Positions 18,866 through 28,518 are shown, numbered from the stretch's first letter. The stretch is 64,000 nucleotides of DNA from Xanthobacteraceae bacterium (GCA_031291475.1 JARLIY010000103.1:1-64000), one strand, 5' to 3'. Made by a program: numbers and translations. Notes: generated by a model not told the origin, from the letters alone.

Positions 18866-21019
18866 TCAATCCGCGAAGGCAATCCGGCGGGCCTCGCGGC
18901 GGTATTGCAGAAAGCCGATCACCGACCGGCGCAGCCCGGAAAGGAAGCGGTCGAACCAGGTTGGATTGTGGATGATGTCGGCCCGGTAGAACGACGGGCA
19001 GAGCACGGCCGCTTCCGACACCTCGCCGCAATTGCCGCAGCCGACGCAATTGTTGTCGATGGCGGCTACCGGATCGTCTTTCAGCGGGTCGTCCGTGTGT
19101 TTCACCGAGAGCGACGGACAGCCGGAGAGCCTGATGCAGGCATGATCGCCGGTGCAGACATCCTCATCGACGCCGAAGCGTTCGCGCACCTTGCGCTGCC
19201 CGTCGCGCACCGATTTCTGGAACAGCGGCTTCTCGCGGCGCTGCTTGTTGAGCATGCATTCGGAGGAGGCGACGATCACTTTCGGGCCGCCTTCCTTGGT
19301 GGTCAGCGCCTCGCGCAACGTGTCGCGCATGCGCGTGACGTCGTAGGTGCGGTCGATGTGCCGCACCCATTTGACGCCGATGCCTTTCACCGCATCGACG
19401 ATGGTGTTGTTGGTCGAGCGCGCCAGGTTGAGCGCGCGCGAAGACATGATGTCCTGACCGCCGGTCGCCGCCGAATAGAAATTGTCGACGACCATGATCA
19501 CGCCGTCCTGCTTGTTGTACACGGCGTTGCCGACGCTGCTGGACAGGCCGTTGTGCCAAAAACCGCCGTCGCCGAGGATCGAGATCGGTCGCTTGCCGGC
19601 CTTGACGTTGAACGCGGACGACGACGCCGGACCGAGGCCGTAGCCCATGGTGGTGTCGCCGATGTGGAATGGCGGCAGGCTCGCGAACAGATGGCAACCG
19701 ATGTCGCCGGCAACGTAATGTTGGCCGAGCTCCTGCTGGACAAGCTTCATCGCTGCAAAGATCGGCCGTTCGGGGCAGCCGACGCAGAAGGTCGGCGGCC
19801 GCGGCGGTACCGCCTTGCCGAGCGCCTTGATCTTCGGGTCGCCGAGGACCGAGGAGGCGTCGGGCAGCGGCGGCGCGTTGCCCAGCAGCGTTTTGGCGTG
19901 CAGCTCGAGAAAAGCCTTGACGCCTTTTAGTACGACCGCCGGCGTGTACTCGCCCGCCATCGGCAGCACGTCCTTGCCGGCGATCCTGGTCTGAATATCG
20001 CGGCGGCGAAGAATGGTGTTCAGCGCTTGCTCGATGAATTCGGGCTGGCCTTCCTCGACAATGAGGATCGCCTTTTTGTTGACGGCGAAGGCCGCGACTT
20101 CGTCGTTGATCAGCGGGTAGGTGACGTTGAGCACGTAGATCGGCACGGAAGTCTCGCCGTAGACGTCGGCGAGGCCGAGTTGTTGCAATGCGCGCATGAC
20201 GGAATTGTAGAAGCCGCCCTGCACGACGATGCCGACGTCGGCTTTCTCCGGGCCGAAAAACTCGTTGAGCTTGCGTTCCTTGATGAATTTGACGGCCGCC
20301 GGCCAGCGCTGCTCGATCTTTTCGCGTTCGTGAAGATACGAAGCGGGCGGCAGCACAACGCGCTCGGTATCGCGTCGCGGATGCTCCAGTGCGTCGCGCA
20401 ACGTAAAGTCCGGCCGCTTGTTGTCCTTGGCGATGAAGCGGCCGTGAACGTGGCAGGCGCGGATGCGGACTTCGAGCATCACCGGCGTGTGCGAGACCTC
20501 GGACAGTTCGAAGCCGTCTTCCACCGCCTTGACGATCGACGGCAGGTTCGGCCGCGGATCGAGCAGCCAGACCTGCGATTTCATGGCGAAGGGGTGCGAG
20601 CGCTCCTGCATGATCGAGGAGCCTTCGCCGTAATCCTCGCCGATAATGATGAGCGTGCCGCCGGTCACGCCGCCGGAGGCGAGGTTGGCGATCGCGTCCG
20701 AGGCGACATTGATGCCGACCGGAGATTTGAAGGTGACCGCCCCGCGGATCGGATAATTCACCGACGCCGCGAGCGTCGCCGCTGCCGCGGCTTCGGAGGC
20801 CGAGTTCTCAAAGTGGACGCCGAGCTCGTCGAGCACGTCCTTGGCGTCGGCAAGCACATCCATCAGATGCGAGATCGGTGCGCCCTGATAGCCGCCGACA
20901 TACGATACGCCCGATTGCAGCAGCGCCTTGGTGATGGCGAGAATTCCCTCGCCGCGGAACTCCTCACCGTCGCCGAGTTTGAGATCCTGCACTTCGCGCG
21001 CGAACGATCGCTCCGCCAT
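18866..21019 (-). CDS. iorA: Indolepyruvate:ferredoxin oxidoreductase subunit alpha
   Basis: A 717-residue catalytic subunit. Domain order is pyrimidine-binding TPP domain (ALLQSGVSYVGGYQGAPIS, about 29-47), transketolase C-type domain, PP-binding TPP domain (ILGDGGFWHNG near residue 480) and a C-terminal ferredoxin-like region. The last holds Cys clusters CTGDHACIRLSGCP (about 622-635) and CVGCGNC (about 658-664), expected to bind Fe-S centres. The start ATG at 21019 follows a GGAGG-like site; an in-frame GTG lies 33 bp upstream. It catalyses oxidative decarboxylation of aryl pyruvates to aryl-acetyl-CoA with ferredoxin. In this neighbourhood, indolepyruvate to indoleacetyl-CoA would fit the isatin hydrolase-like gene. 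It needs CoA, TPP and low-potential ferredoxin. Confidence 0.92.
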   Translation of the reverse strand: MAERSFAREVQDLKLGDGEEFRGEGILAITKALLQSGVSYVGGYQGAPISHLMDVLADAKDVLDELGVHFENSASEAAAAATLAASVNYPIRGAVTFKSPVGINVASDAIANLASGGVTGGTLIIIGEDYGEGSSIMQERSHPFAMKSQVWLLDPRPNLPSIVKAVEDGFELSEVSHTPVMLEVRIRACHVHGRFIAKDNKRPDFTLRDALEHPRRDTERVVLPPASYLHEREKIEQRWPAAVKFIKERKLNEFFGPEKADVGIVVQGGFYNSVMRALQQLGLADVYGETSVPIYVLNVTYPLINDEVAAFAVNKKAILIVEEGQPEFIEQALNTILRRRDIQTRIAGKDVLPMAGEYTPAVVLKGVKAFLELHAKTLLGNAPPLPDASSVLGDPKIKALGKAVPPRPPTFCVGCPERPIFAAMKLVQQELGQHYVAGDIGCHLFASLPPFHIGDTTMGYGLGPASSSAFNVKAGKRPISILGDGGFWHNGLSSSVGNAVYNKQDGVIMVVDNFYSAATGGQDIMSSRALNLARSTNNTIVDAVKGIGVKWVRHIDRTYDVTRMRDTLREALTTKEGGPKVIVASSECMLNKQRREKPLFQKSVRDGQRKVRERFGVDEDVCTGDHACIRLSGCPSLSVKHTDDPLKDDPVAAIDNNCVGCGNCGEVSEAAVLCPSFYRADIIHNPTWFDRFLSGLRRSVIGFLQYRREARRIAFAD

Positions 21020-21174
21020 GAAAGCCTCCGCACCGGACCTCGCGACAGGCAAGCGAGTCCGGCCGATTTATTACTTATGAGACCTTCCAATTCGTCTTGC
21101 AACGGGCTGCCGGTCGCGCCGTGGCCGACTGCAAATGGTGCCTAAAATTGCGGAAAAAAGCCCAATGCGTCAGC

Positions 21175-21203
21175 TTGTCCCGGTGTTCCTTTAGGCTTAA
21201 AGT
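21175..21203 (+). promoter_or_regulatory. Candidate promoter of the peptide-type ABC operon
   Basis: TTGTCC (21175-21180) and TAAAGT (21198-21203) with a 17-bp spacer, each 4 of 6 to the sigma70 consensus, lie 90 bp upstream of the binding-protein start. The rest of the 274-bp iorA/ABC spacer has no clear palindrome. A strong GGGGGAG ribosome site precedes the ATG at 21294. Confidence 0.35.
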
Positions 21204-21293
21204 AACTGCGTACGATGCCGACCGGCCATGCTCATTAGTGCCGTGTCGAGCGCATGAGTTGCCGCCTCCCGGCGGTCATAGGGGGAGTTTCAC

Positions 21294-22829
21294 ATGTTCA
21301 ACGTCACGCGTCGTCAGGCCTTCGCGGCGAGCGGCGGCCTCCTTGCCACGTTGCTTGCGCCTCAGCGCTTTGCCCTTGCGGCGGCCGGCAACACGCTCAA
21401 CATCGCCTATAACCTGCCTCTGCCGTCTTTCGACCCGGACGTTGGACCCTCCTCGGTCAATCCGACCATCCAGGCGATGTATCGCTCGATTTTCGATCAA
21501 TATATCGGCCAGAAACCCAATCTGGCTTTCGAGCCCGGTCTGCTTACGGCCTGGGGCTGGAACGACGACAAGACCAAAGTCTGGATGGATGTGAGAGAGA
21601 ACGTCGTCTGGCATGACGGCACTCCGTTCACGCCTGAAGACGTCATCTGGTCGATCCAACGCGAAGCCAAACCCGATGGCGGCAATCCGGTGTCGTTCAT
21701 TTGGGCCGGCATCGACAGTTTCAAAGTCGATGGCAAGCGCATCACCGCCGACGTGAAGCAGTACGATCCCGTCATCTTCAAGTGGATGGCGTTCCTTACC
21801 GGCTACGTGCTGCCCAAGGCCTATTTCGAAAAAGTGGGCCCGCAAGGATTCGAGAAAGCCCCGATCGGCACCGGTCCCTATATGGTCGACGCCTATGAGG
21901 GCAACGCCTATCTGCGGCTCAAAGCCAATCCGAAATATTGGGGCGGCAAGCCGGCATTCGAGACCGTGGTCTTCAAGTTCGTCCCGGATGCGACGAGCCG
22001 CGTCGCCGAGATCGAAAGTGGCTCTTCGGACATCACTCTCGAAGTTCCGTATGAAGAATACGACCGGCTCAAGGGCAAGGCCGGGCTGCAAGGCGTCTGC
22101 ACGCCGATTTCCGACATCGCCCAGATCTTCATCACCAACGGCGGGGTGATGGACGACAAGAACGTCCGTCTCGCCATGTGTCACGCCGTCGACAAAGAGG
22201 CGATCGTCAAGCGGCTGTTGCGCGGCTACGGCGTACCGATTGCGACGCTCGAGGCGCCGGAATACGCGGCTTTCGATCCTTCGATCAAAGTGGCTTACGA
22301 TCCTGCGCTCGCGGCCAAGCTCCTTGCCGCCAGCGGCTATTCGAAAGAAAAGCCGGTCAAGTTCACCATCCAGACGACGCGCGGCTTCAAGCCGAAGGAC
22401 TACGAGACAGTCCAGGCGATTGTCGGCATGTGGCGCAATGTCGGCATCGAGGCCAACATCGAGATCTACGAGATCGCCAAGCACTTCGAGTTGCGCATGA
22501 CGCACAAGCTGGCGCCGGCGGCGTTCTACAACTGGGGCAACGCCATCGGCGATCCGACCACTTCGACCGGCTTTGCGATGTTCTCCAAGTCGCCGCACTC
22601 GGCCTGGCATTCCGACGACCTTGACGCCAAGATTGGCCCGCTCTGGGGCGAGAAGGACGAAGCCAAGCGCATCCAGGGCTGGAAGGACGTGGACCGCTAC
22701 ATCGCCGAGCAGGGTTACATCCTGCCGCTGCTGCAATACGCGCAGCCAATCCTCTACAAGTCCGATCTCAAGGTGATTCCGAACATTTCGGGCGCCTTGC
22801 AACCGGCGAGCTTGGTCTCGAAGGCCTAA
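21294..22829 (+). CDS. Peptide/nickel-type ABC transporter substrate-binding protein (SBP_bac_5)
   Basis: A 511-residue periplasmic binding protein of the DppA/OppA class. The N-terminus NVTRRQAFAASGG carries a twin-arginine (Tat) signal with cleavage near ALAAAG. Family features are LNIAYNLPLPSFDP at the mature start, the motif DGTPFTPEDVIWSIQ (about 108-122), ANPKYWGG (about 210), and LAMCHAVDKEAIV (about 293-305). The ligand may be a peptide, opine, glycoside or aromatic conjugate. It is the first gene of a five-gene importer operon. Tat export of such a binding protein is common in alphaproteobacteria. Confidence 0.9.
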   Translation: MFNVTRRQAFAASGGLLATLLAPQRFALAAAGNTLNIAYNLPLPSFDPDVGPSSVNPTIQAMYRSIFDQYIGQKPNLAFEPGLLTAWGWNDDKTKVWMDVRENVVWHDGTPFTPEDVIWSIQREAKPDGGNPVSFIWAGIDSFKVDGKRITADVKQYDPVIFKWMAFLTGYVLPKAYFEKVGPQGFEKAPIGTGPYMVDAYEGNAYLRLKANPKYWGGKPAFETVVFKFVPDATSRVAEIESGSSDITLEVPYEEYDRLKGKAGLQGVCTPISDIAQIFITNGGVMDDKNVRLAMCHAVDKEAIVKRLLRGYGVPIATLEAPEYAAFDPSIKVAYDPALAAKLLAASGYSKEKPVKFTIQTTRGFKPKDYETVQAIVGMWRNVGIEANIEIYEIAKHFELRMTHKLAPAAFYNWGNAIGDPTTSTGFAMFSKSPHSAWHSDDLDAKIGPLWGEKDEAKRIQGWKDVDRYIAEQGYILPLLQYAQPILYKSDLKVIPNISGALQPASLVSKA

Positions 22830-22904
22830 AACATCGCGTCGACGCGGTCCGCCGCCGCGCTGCGGCGCGGCGGCCGTCGACGCGGTCAGTTGCAAGGGCC
22901 GTTC

Positions 22905-23912
22905 ATGCTGCTTGCCATCGTCGTCAACCGCTTGGCTATGGCGCTCGTGACGCTTGCGGGCGTCGCGGTCGTAGTGTTCGTTCTGCTGCGCGTGGTGCCC
23001 GGCGATCCCGTCGCCATGATGATTTCGCCGGGCGCGGGTCCCGCCGACATCGCCGCGCTCAAGGCCCATTACGGGCTCGATGCGCCGCTGCTCACCCAGT
23101 TCTGGATTTGGATCAAGGGCGTGGTCACCGGCGATTTCGGGATCTCGATCACTTTGCATGTCTATGTGACGGAAGTTCTCGCCTCGCGGCTGCCCGCCAC
23201 CATCGAGCTCGCCGTGCTGGCGCTCATTGTCGCGGTTATCCTCGGCGGCGGCATTGCCGTTGCCGGCACGCTGATGCGGCGCACCGTCGGCGAGGCGGCG
23301 ATCGATGGGTTGAACTCGATCCTGCTCGCCGTGCCCGACTTCATCTGGGCGCTGGCGCTGGTGCTGATTTTCGCCGTTGCGCTTCCGGTATTGCCGCTCA
23401 CCGGGCGCATCGATCCGGCGCTGGCGCAGGGCTTCGCTACCAAATTCTACCTGGCCGAAAGCATCATCACCTTCCGTTTCGCCGTGGCCGGCAACATCGC
23501 AAGCCACATGGCGATGCCGACATTGGCGCTGGCCTTGCCGCTTGCCGCCGTGATCGTGCGTTTGCTCAAGCAGTCGTTGAAGGAAGCCATGGTGCAGGAT
23601 TACGTTCTGTTGGCGCGCATCAAGGGATTTCGCGAGCTGCACCTGGTGCTTCAGGAGGCGTTGCGCAACGCGGTCGGCCCGACGCTGGCGCTCACCGGCG
23701 TGCAATTCACCTTCCTGATCGGCGGTACCGTGATCGTTGAGCGCATCTTCGCCTATCCCGGCATCGGTAATCTGGCGATCGACGCGGTCATCAATCGCGA
23801 CTTCCCATTGATCCAGGGCTTGGTGTTGCTGTTCGGATTGATCTTCATCCTCATCAACATTGGGGTCGATCTCACGGTGGCGACGCTCAATCCGCGACTG
23901 CGGCATGCCTGA
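22905..23912 (+). CDS. Peptide-type ABC transporter permease (DppB-like)
   Basis: A 335-residue inner-membrane permease with six hydrophobic segments. The N-terminus has the DppB signature VVFVLLRVVPGDPVAMM (about 20-37), and the C-terminal half contains YVLLARIKGFRELHLVLQEALRNA (in two parts: YVLLARIKGF, ELHLVLQEALRNA), the coupling loop. I start at the ATG at 22905, 9 nt after AAGGG; an in-frame TTG lies 15 bp upstream. It forms the pore with the next gene product. Confidence 0.9.
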   Translation: MLLAIVVNRLAMALVTLAGVAVVVFVLLRVVPGDPVAMMISPGAGPADIAALKAHYGLDAPLLTQFWIWIKGVVTGDFGISITLHVYVTEVLASRLPATIELAVLALIVAVILGGGIAVAGTLMRRTVGEAAIDGLNSILLAVPDFIWALALVLIFAVALPVLPLTGRIDPALAQGFATKFYLAESIITFRFAVAGNIASHMAMPTLALALPLAAVIVRLLKQSLKEAMVQDYVLLARIKGFRELHLVLQEALRNAVGPTLALTGVQFTFLIGGTVIVERIFAYPGIGNLAIDAVINRDFPLIQGLVLLFGLIFILINIGVDLTVATLNPRLRHA

Positions 23913-23929
23913 GCCGGAACCGGCACGAA

Positions 23930-24823
23930 GTGGAACATTGGTCACCAACATCGATAACGGATACCGGCACGCAGCCGCATTCGGTTGCGGCCCGCCTCGC
24001 CCGTGATCCCAAAGTCGTTTGCGCGGGCGGGTTCATCCTTTTCCTGATTTTGCTCGCCATTGGCGCGCCGTTGATCGCGCCGAAGGATCCGTTGGCGCAA
24101 AATCTGCTGATGACGACGGTGCCTCCGGTCGGCTTCGCCGACGCCGAGCCGGGCTTTCTGCTCGGCACCGATGGGCTCGGTCGCGATGTGCTTTCGCGGG
24201 TGATCTTCGGCTCGCGGGTCTCGCTTACCGTCGCTTTCGTCGCCGCCGGGCTTGCCTGTCTGATCGGATCGCTGCTCGGGCTAATGGCCGGGTTTCTCGG
24301 CAATGTCGTCGACGCGCTGATCTCGCGGCTGGTCGATGTCTGGATGGCGTTCCCGCCGGTGCTGCTGTCGATCCTGCTGGTCGCTCTCCTGGGCACGGGG
24401 TTGCATTCGGTGATCGCCGCCATCGTCGTCATCGACTGGACGCGCTTTTGTCGCGTCGTGCGCACGGAGACGATGGGCCAGGCGCAGATGGATTATGTGG
24501 TGGCGGCCCGAACCATCGGCTTTTCGCGGCCGTCGATCTTGTTCCGCGAAATCTTCCCCAACGTCGTGCCGGTGCTGATCGCGCTATTGACCCTCGAAAT
24601 GGGCATCGCCGTCGTGGTCGAAGCGATCCTGTCATTCGTCGGGCTTTCGGTTTCGTCGGACACCCCAACCTGGGGCGGCATGATCGCCGAGGGGCGCCAG
24701 ATCGTGCACGAGGCATGGTGGGTGCTGGCGGCGCCGCTGGCGGCATTGTTCGCCACCGTCGTTGCGTTCAACCAAATCGGCGACGGTCTGGCCCGCAGCC
24801 TCGATCCGGTGTTGCGCCGATGA
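23930..24823 (+). CDS. Peptide-type ABC transporter permease (DppC-like)
   Basis: A 297-residue permease. The early segment FILFLILLAIGAPLIAP and the extracytoplasmic LLGTDGLGRDVLSRVIFGSR motif (about residues 80-95) identify it as DppC/OppC type. The coupling loop is DYVVAARTIGFSRPSILFREIFPN (YVVAARTIGF near residue 188). The start is a GTG at 23930, as no ATG or TTG fits the N-terminus better; the ribosome site is weak, so translation probably depends on coupling to the upstream gene, 17 bp away. Its stop overlaps the next ATG. Confidence 0.88.
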   Translation: MEHWSPTSITDTGTQPHSVAARLARDPKVVCAGGFILFLILLAIGAPLIAPKDPLAQNLLMTTVPPVGFADAEPGFLLGTDGLGRDVLSRVIFGSRVSLTVAFVAAGLACLIGSLLGLMAGFLGNVVDALISRLVDVWMAFPPVLLSILLVALLGTGLHSVIAAIVVIDWTRFCRVVRTETMGQAQMDYVVAARTIGFSRPSILFREIFPNVVPVLIALLTLEMGIAVVVEAILSFVGLSVSSDTPTWGGMIAEGRQIVHEAWWVLAAPLAALFATVVAFNQIGDGLARSLDPVLRR

Positions 24824-25713
24824 CCGCGCCCAGGCTGTCCATTGAAGAGCTGAGCGCGATTTCGCTGCGCGACGGCGACCGGCCCATCCTTCGACGCGTG
24901 GCTCTCAGCGTCGGCACCGGCGAAGTGCACGGCCTCGTCGGCGAGAGCGGGGCGGGAAAATCTACCATCGCCAAGGCCATTCTCGGAATTATTCCTTCGC
25001 AAGTGAAGGTGACCGGCGGACGGATCGGGTTTGAGGGCCGCGATCTTCTATCGCTGTCGGCCGCGGAGTTGCGCGCGGTTCTCGGCCGCGACATCGCGCT
25101 TGTTCCGCAGGATCCGTCGACGGCGCTCAACCCGTCGCGCCGGATCGACGCGCAAATGACCGACGGGCTGCGGTTAAAGCGCGGCCTCGCAATGAAGGAA
25201 GCGCGTCTTCGGGCGCGGGCTTTGCTCGAAGAGGTGCAGATACGCGATCCGGATCGGGTGCTTGTGAGCTATCCGCACCAGCTGTCCGGCGGCATGCGCC
25301 AACGCGTGCTCATTGCCGCGGCGTTCGGGCTCGAGCCGAAGCTTGTCATTGCCGATGAGCCGACCACCGCGCTCGACGTCACGGTGCAAAAGCAGATTCT
25401 GCGGCTTATCCGTTCGCTCCAGGAACGTCACGGCACCAGCGTGTTGTTCGTCTCCCACGATCTCGGCGTGGTGGCGAAGATTTGCGATCGCGTGACCGTG
25501 TTGTACATGGGCAAAGTCGTGGAGCAGGGGGCGACGGTCGAAGTGCTGGCCGCGCCGCGGCACGCCTATACCAAAGCGCTGCTCGCCGCCAATCCGCGCT
25601 ACGACCGGCCGGATACCGGATTGGAGCCGACGCCGCCGGAACTCATCGCCGCGCTGCGCGCCGAGATCGCGGCTTTCGACGCGAATGCCGGCACGGGGCC
25701 GCGCGATGGCTGA
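24820..25713 (+). CDS. Peptide-type ABC transporter ATPase (DppD-like)
   Basis: A 297-residue ABC ATPase. Walker A is [10 protein letters not shown] (about 40-49), the signature [12 protein letters not shown] (about 150), Walker [13 protein letters not shown] (about 174) and the switch LFVSHDLG. The start ATG overlaps the preceding stop (ATGA). The C-terminal region has the family's oligopeptide-transporter extension, without the usual Cys-rich Fe-S motif. It hydrolyses ATP with the next gene product. Confidence 0.9.
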   Translation: MTAPRLSIEELSAISLRDGDRPILRRVALSVGTGEVHGLVGESGAGKSTIAKAILGIIPSQVKVTGGRIGFEGRDLLSLSAAELRAVLGRDIALVPQDPSTALNPSRRIDAQMTDGLRLKRGLAMKEARLRARALLEEVQIRDPDRVLVSYPHQLSGGMRQRVLIAAAFGLEPKLVIADEPTTALDVTVQKQILRLIRSLQERHGTSVLFVSHDLGVVAKICDRVTVLYMGKVVEQGATVEVLAAPRHAYTKALLAANPRYDRPDTGLEPTPPELIAALRAEIAAFDANAGTGPRDG

Positions 25714-26530
25714 CGATCTCCTGGTCGCACGCGGGCTCGTGGTTTCCTACGGCCGGCACGCCGGACCGGCCGTACTGCACGGCGTCGACATCCATGTCGG
25801 CAAGGGCGAGACCGTCGGCATTGTCGGGGAGTCCGGCTCCGGCAAGACGACGCTCGGACGCGCGCTGCTCGGCCTGGTCAAGCCCGCCACGGGCTCGGTC
25901 GTGTTCGACGGCAACGACATCACCACGCTCGACGAGCGAGCGCGGCGGCCGTTGCGCCGGCGCATGCAGATGATCTTTCAGGATCCGATGTCCTCGCTCA
26001 ATCCGCGCCATACCATCGGTCGCATTCTGACCGAACCGGTCCTGCTGCATGGCGTGGCGCGCGACCGACAAACGGCGCTCGCGCTGGTGTACGGCGTGCT
26101 CGATCGTGTCGGATTGTCCAGGGAGACGGTCGACCGCTATTCGTATGAGCTCTCCGGCGGACAGCGGCAGCGTGTCGGTATCGCGCGGGCGGTCGTGCTG
26201 CGGCCGGATTTCGTTCTCGCCGACGAGATCGTCTCCGGCCTCGATGTCTCCACGCAGGCGCAGGTGCTGCGCCTGCTCAAGGAGCTGACCGGCGAGATGC
26301 ATCTGGCGCTGGCCTTCATAAGCCACGATTTGTCGGTGGTGCGCTCGATTTGCCAGCGCGTCGTGGTTATGCGCGAGGGCCGCGTGGTGGAGGAAGGCCC
26401 GTGCGAACGCGTCTTTGCCGCGCCGCAAGCCGCCTATACGCGCATGCTGATCGACGCCATTCCGCTGCCGACGGTCGATCCCGGCTGGCTCACGCGCGGC
26501 GCGTCCGTGGAGGCGACGACGACGGCATGA
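25706..26530 (+). CDS. Peptide-type ABC transporter ATPase (DppF-like)
   Basis: A 274-residue ABC ATPase. Walker A GESGSGKTTLG (about 41-51), Q-loop MIFQDPMSSLNPR (about 89-101), signature LSGGQRQRVGIA (about 149), Walker B FVLADEIVSGLD (about 172) and switch FISHDLSVV. Its ATG at 25706 overlaps the end of the upstream ATPase gene by 8 bp. It is the last gene of the operon and converges on the mmsB-like gene 13 bp away. Confidence 0.9.
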   Translation: MADDLLVARGLVVSYGRHAGPAVLHGVDIHVGKGETVGIVGESGSGKTTLGRALLGLVKPATGSVVFDGNDITTLDERARRPLRRRMQMIFQDPMSSLNPRHTIGRILTEPVLLHGVARDRQTALALVYGVLDRVGLSRETVDRYSYELSGGQRQRVGIARAVVLRPDFVLADEIVSGLDVSTQAQVLRLLKELTGEMHLALAFISHDLSVVRSICQRVVVMREGRVVEEGPCERVFAAPQAAYTRMLIDAIPLPTVDPGWLTRGASVEATTTA

Positions 26531-26543
26531 TTGCGAAGTCGCG

Positions 26544-27434
26544 CTACCTGTTCTCCGATTGCTCGCGGACAAGCTTGATGATTGCGGAAAAATCCGCGGC
26601 GCTGTGGCCCTGTTGCGCAAAATCCTCGTAGATCCGTGCGGCCTTCGCCCCGAGCGTCGTGCTCGCTTTCACCGAATCCGCGGCCGCCTTCGCAAGCCTG
26701 AGGTCCTTGAGCATCAAGGCCGCGGCGAAGCCCGGCTTGTATTCGTTGTTGGCGGGGCTCGCAGGGACCGGCCCCGGCACCGGGCAGTAGCTGGTCAACG
26801 ACCAGCATTGCCCCGACGAGGCCGAGGCGACGTCAAACAAGGCCTGATGCGAGAGGCCGAGCTTTTCACCTAAAACGAAAGCCTCGCTGACCGCGATCAT
26901 CGAGACGCCAAGGATCATGTTGTTGCAAATTTTTGCAACCTGGCCGTTGCCGGCTTCGCCGCAATGCACGACGCGCTTGCCCATGCGTTCGAGCACCGGC
27001 TTGCCGCGCGCGAAGGCGTGCTCCGAGCCGCCGACCATGAAGGTGAGCGTCGCCGCCTTGGCGCCGCCGACGCCGCCCGAGACCGGGGCGTCGAGCGTTG
27101 CGATACCGCGGCTGGCCGCCAGCCGGTGCGCCTTGCGCGCGCTCTCCACGTCGATCGTCGAACAATCGATGAAGAGCGTGCCTTGCCTGGCGACCGGCAC
27201 GATATCGTTCCATACCGACAATACGTGCTCGCCGCCTGGCAGCATGCTGATGACAATGTCGGCGTTCTCAACGGTTCCCCTGGCATTGGCGGCGATTTGC
27301 ACCCCGTCTCGGGCCGAAGCCTCGCGGGATACCGGCACAACGTCGAACCCCAAGACGTGCTCGCCCGCCTTGACGAGATTGGCGGCCATGGGGCCGCCCA
27401 TGTTTCCAAGACCGATGAATCCGATAGCCGGCAT
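26544..27434 (-). CDS. mmsB: 3-Hydroxyisobutyrate dehydrogenase family protein
   Basis: A 296-residue NAD(P)-dependent beta-hydroxyacid dehydrogenase. It has GFIGLGNMGGPMAANLVKAG (residues 5-24) for the cofactor, DAPVSGGVGGAKAATLTFMV (about 118-137) for the substrate loop and the catalytic Lys in GNGQVAKICNN (about 167). The length matches 3-hydroxyisobutyrate dehydrogenase, which makes methylmalonate semialdehyde in valine breakdown. It is third in a run with an acyl-CoA dehydrogenase and a 3-hydroxyisobutyryl-CoA hydrolase-like gene, supporting that role over other paralogues such as tartronate semialdehyde reductase. Confidence 0.9.
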   Translation of the reverse strand: MPAIGFIGLGNMGGPMAANLVKAGEHVLGFDVVPVSREASARDGVQIAANARGTVENADIVISMLPGGEHVLSVWNDIVPVARQGTLFIDCSTIDVESARKAHRLAASRGIATLDAPVSGGVGGAKAATLTFMVGGSEHAFARGKPVLERMGKRVVHCGEAGNGQVAKICNNMILGVSMIAVSEAFVLGEKLGLSHQALFDVASASSGQCWSLTSYCPVPGPVPASPANNEYKPGFAAALMLKDLRLAKAAADSVKASTTLGAKAARIYEDFAQQGHSAADFSAIIKLVREQSENR

Positions 27435-27450
27435 GTGCGTAGCCTCTGTT

Positions 27451-28518
27451 TCAATCCGCGAAAGTCAGTTCGAGCGCGCCGGCCGGCTTAAAGTGCCGGT
27501 CGACAATGTCCGCCGTGACGTCGTCGAGCTTATCCGGCCGCCAAACGGGATTGCGGTCCTTGTCGACGATCGTGGCGCGAATGCCTTCGATGAAATCATG
27601 TCCGGCAATGCACGCAAGCGCGATGCGAAAATCCTGCTGGAAGCTCTCTTCCAAGCGTTTGAATGATACAGCCGCGCGAACGTTTCGCAATGTGACTTTG
27701 AGCGAGGTCGGCGAGGCTTTTTGCATGGTCGCGAGCGCTGTGCGCGCGGCGTCGACAGTGCAGGCGTCCAACCGGCCGATCATGTCTTCCACGTCGTTTG
27801 CGGCGTAGCAGCCGTCGATCCATTGTCGCGCCGCCGGGAGTTTTCCGCGCGGCGGTACGACGGACATATCGCCGAGCGTTTTGCGCACATCGTCGGCGGT
27901 CCGGCAATCGGCGAGTGCCGCCGGAATCTCAGGAAGCCTGGCTAACGGAATGTTGACGTCGGCGAGCCCGCAATAGATGGCGTCTGCGGCGCCGATGCTT
28001 TCGCCGGTCAGCGCTAGATATGTCCCGGCATAGCCCGGCGATCGCGCCAACAGGAAAGACGCGCCGACATCGGGGAAAAATCCGATGCCGACCTCCGGCA
28101 TCGCCACCGCAGAACGCTCGGTGACGACCCGGTGTGCAGCATGCGCGGAAAGGCCGACGCCGCCGCCCATCACCACGCCGTCCATGATCGCGATCAGCGG
28201 TTTCGGATAGCGCGCGATCAGGACGTTCAGGCGATATTCGGTCGACCAGAATTGCGCGGGCAGGGGGCTGCCGGACTTTGCCGCATCGTAGAGCGCGCGG
28301 ATGTCGCCGCCGGCACAGAACGCCCGCTCGCCGGCGCCGTCGAGCAGTACGGCGCCGACCGATGCATCGGCGGCCCAATCGCGCAGCAACTCGGTCATGG
28401 CGACGGCCATGTCCAGCGTTAGCGCGTTGAGCGCCTTCGGCCGGTTGAGCGTGATGTGCCGCAGCGCGCGCTCGCTCCGAACGACAAGCTCGCCGTCCTG
28501 AGAAGCCGCTACGCTCAT
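27451..28518 (-). CDS. 3-Hydroxyisobutyryl-CoA hydrolase / enoyl-CoA hydratase family
   Basis: A 355-residue crotonase-fold protein, about 100 residues longer than enoyl-CoA hydratases, as is typical for 3-hydroxyisobutyryl-CoA hydrolase (HIBCH). FCAGGDIRALYD (about 68-79) forms the first oxyanion-hole element; MDGVVMGGGVGLS (about 108-120) is the second; AMPEVGIGFFPDVG (about 139-152) contains the catalytic acidic residues. The ATG at 28518 overlaps the stop of the acyl-CoA dehydrogenase gene by 4 bp. It should hydrolyse 3-hydroxyisobutyryl-CoA to 3-hydroxyisobutyrate, feeding the next gene, mmsB. Confidence 0.88.
   Translation of the reverse strand: MSVAASQDGELVVRSERALRHITLNRPKALNALTLDMAVAMTELLRDWAADASVGAVLLDGAGERAFCAGGDIRALYDAAKSGSPLPAQFWSTEYRLNVLIARYPKPLIAIMDGVVMGGGVGLSAHAAHRVVTERSAVAMPEVGIGFFPDVGASFLLARSPGYAGTYLALTGESIGAADAIYCGLADVNIPLARLPEIPAALADCRTADDVRKTLGDMSVVPPRGKLPAARQWIDGCYAANDVEDMIGRLDACTVDAARTALATMQKASPTSLKVTLRNVRAAVSFKRLEESFQQDFRIALACIAGHDFIEGIRATIVDKDRNPVWRPDKLDDVTADIVDRHFKPAGALELTFAD

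Noticed and set aside
21276-23951. 891-codon open frame on the minus strand opposite the binding protein and permease genes
   Set aside because: It is antisense to two well-recognised genes with clear family motifs; its Arg/His/Gln/Asp-rich composition is typical of a GC-rich shadow frame and it has no domain.
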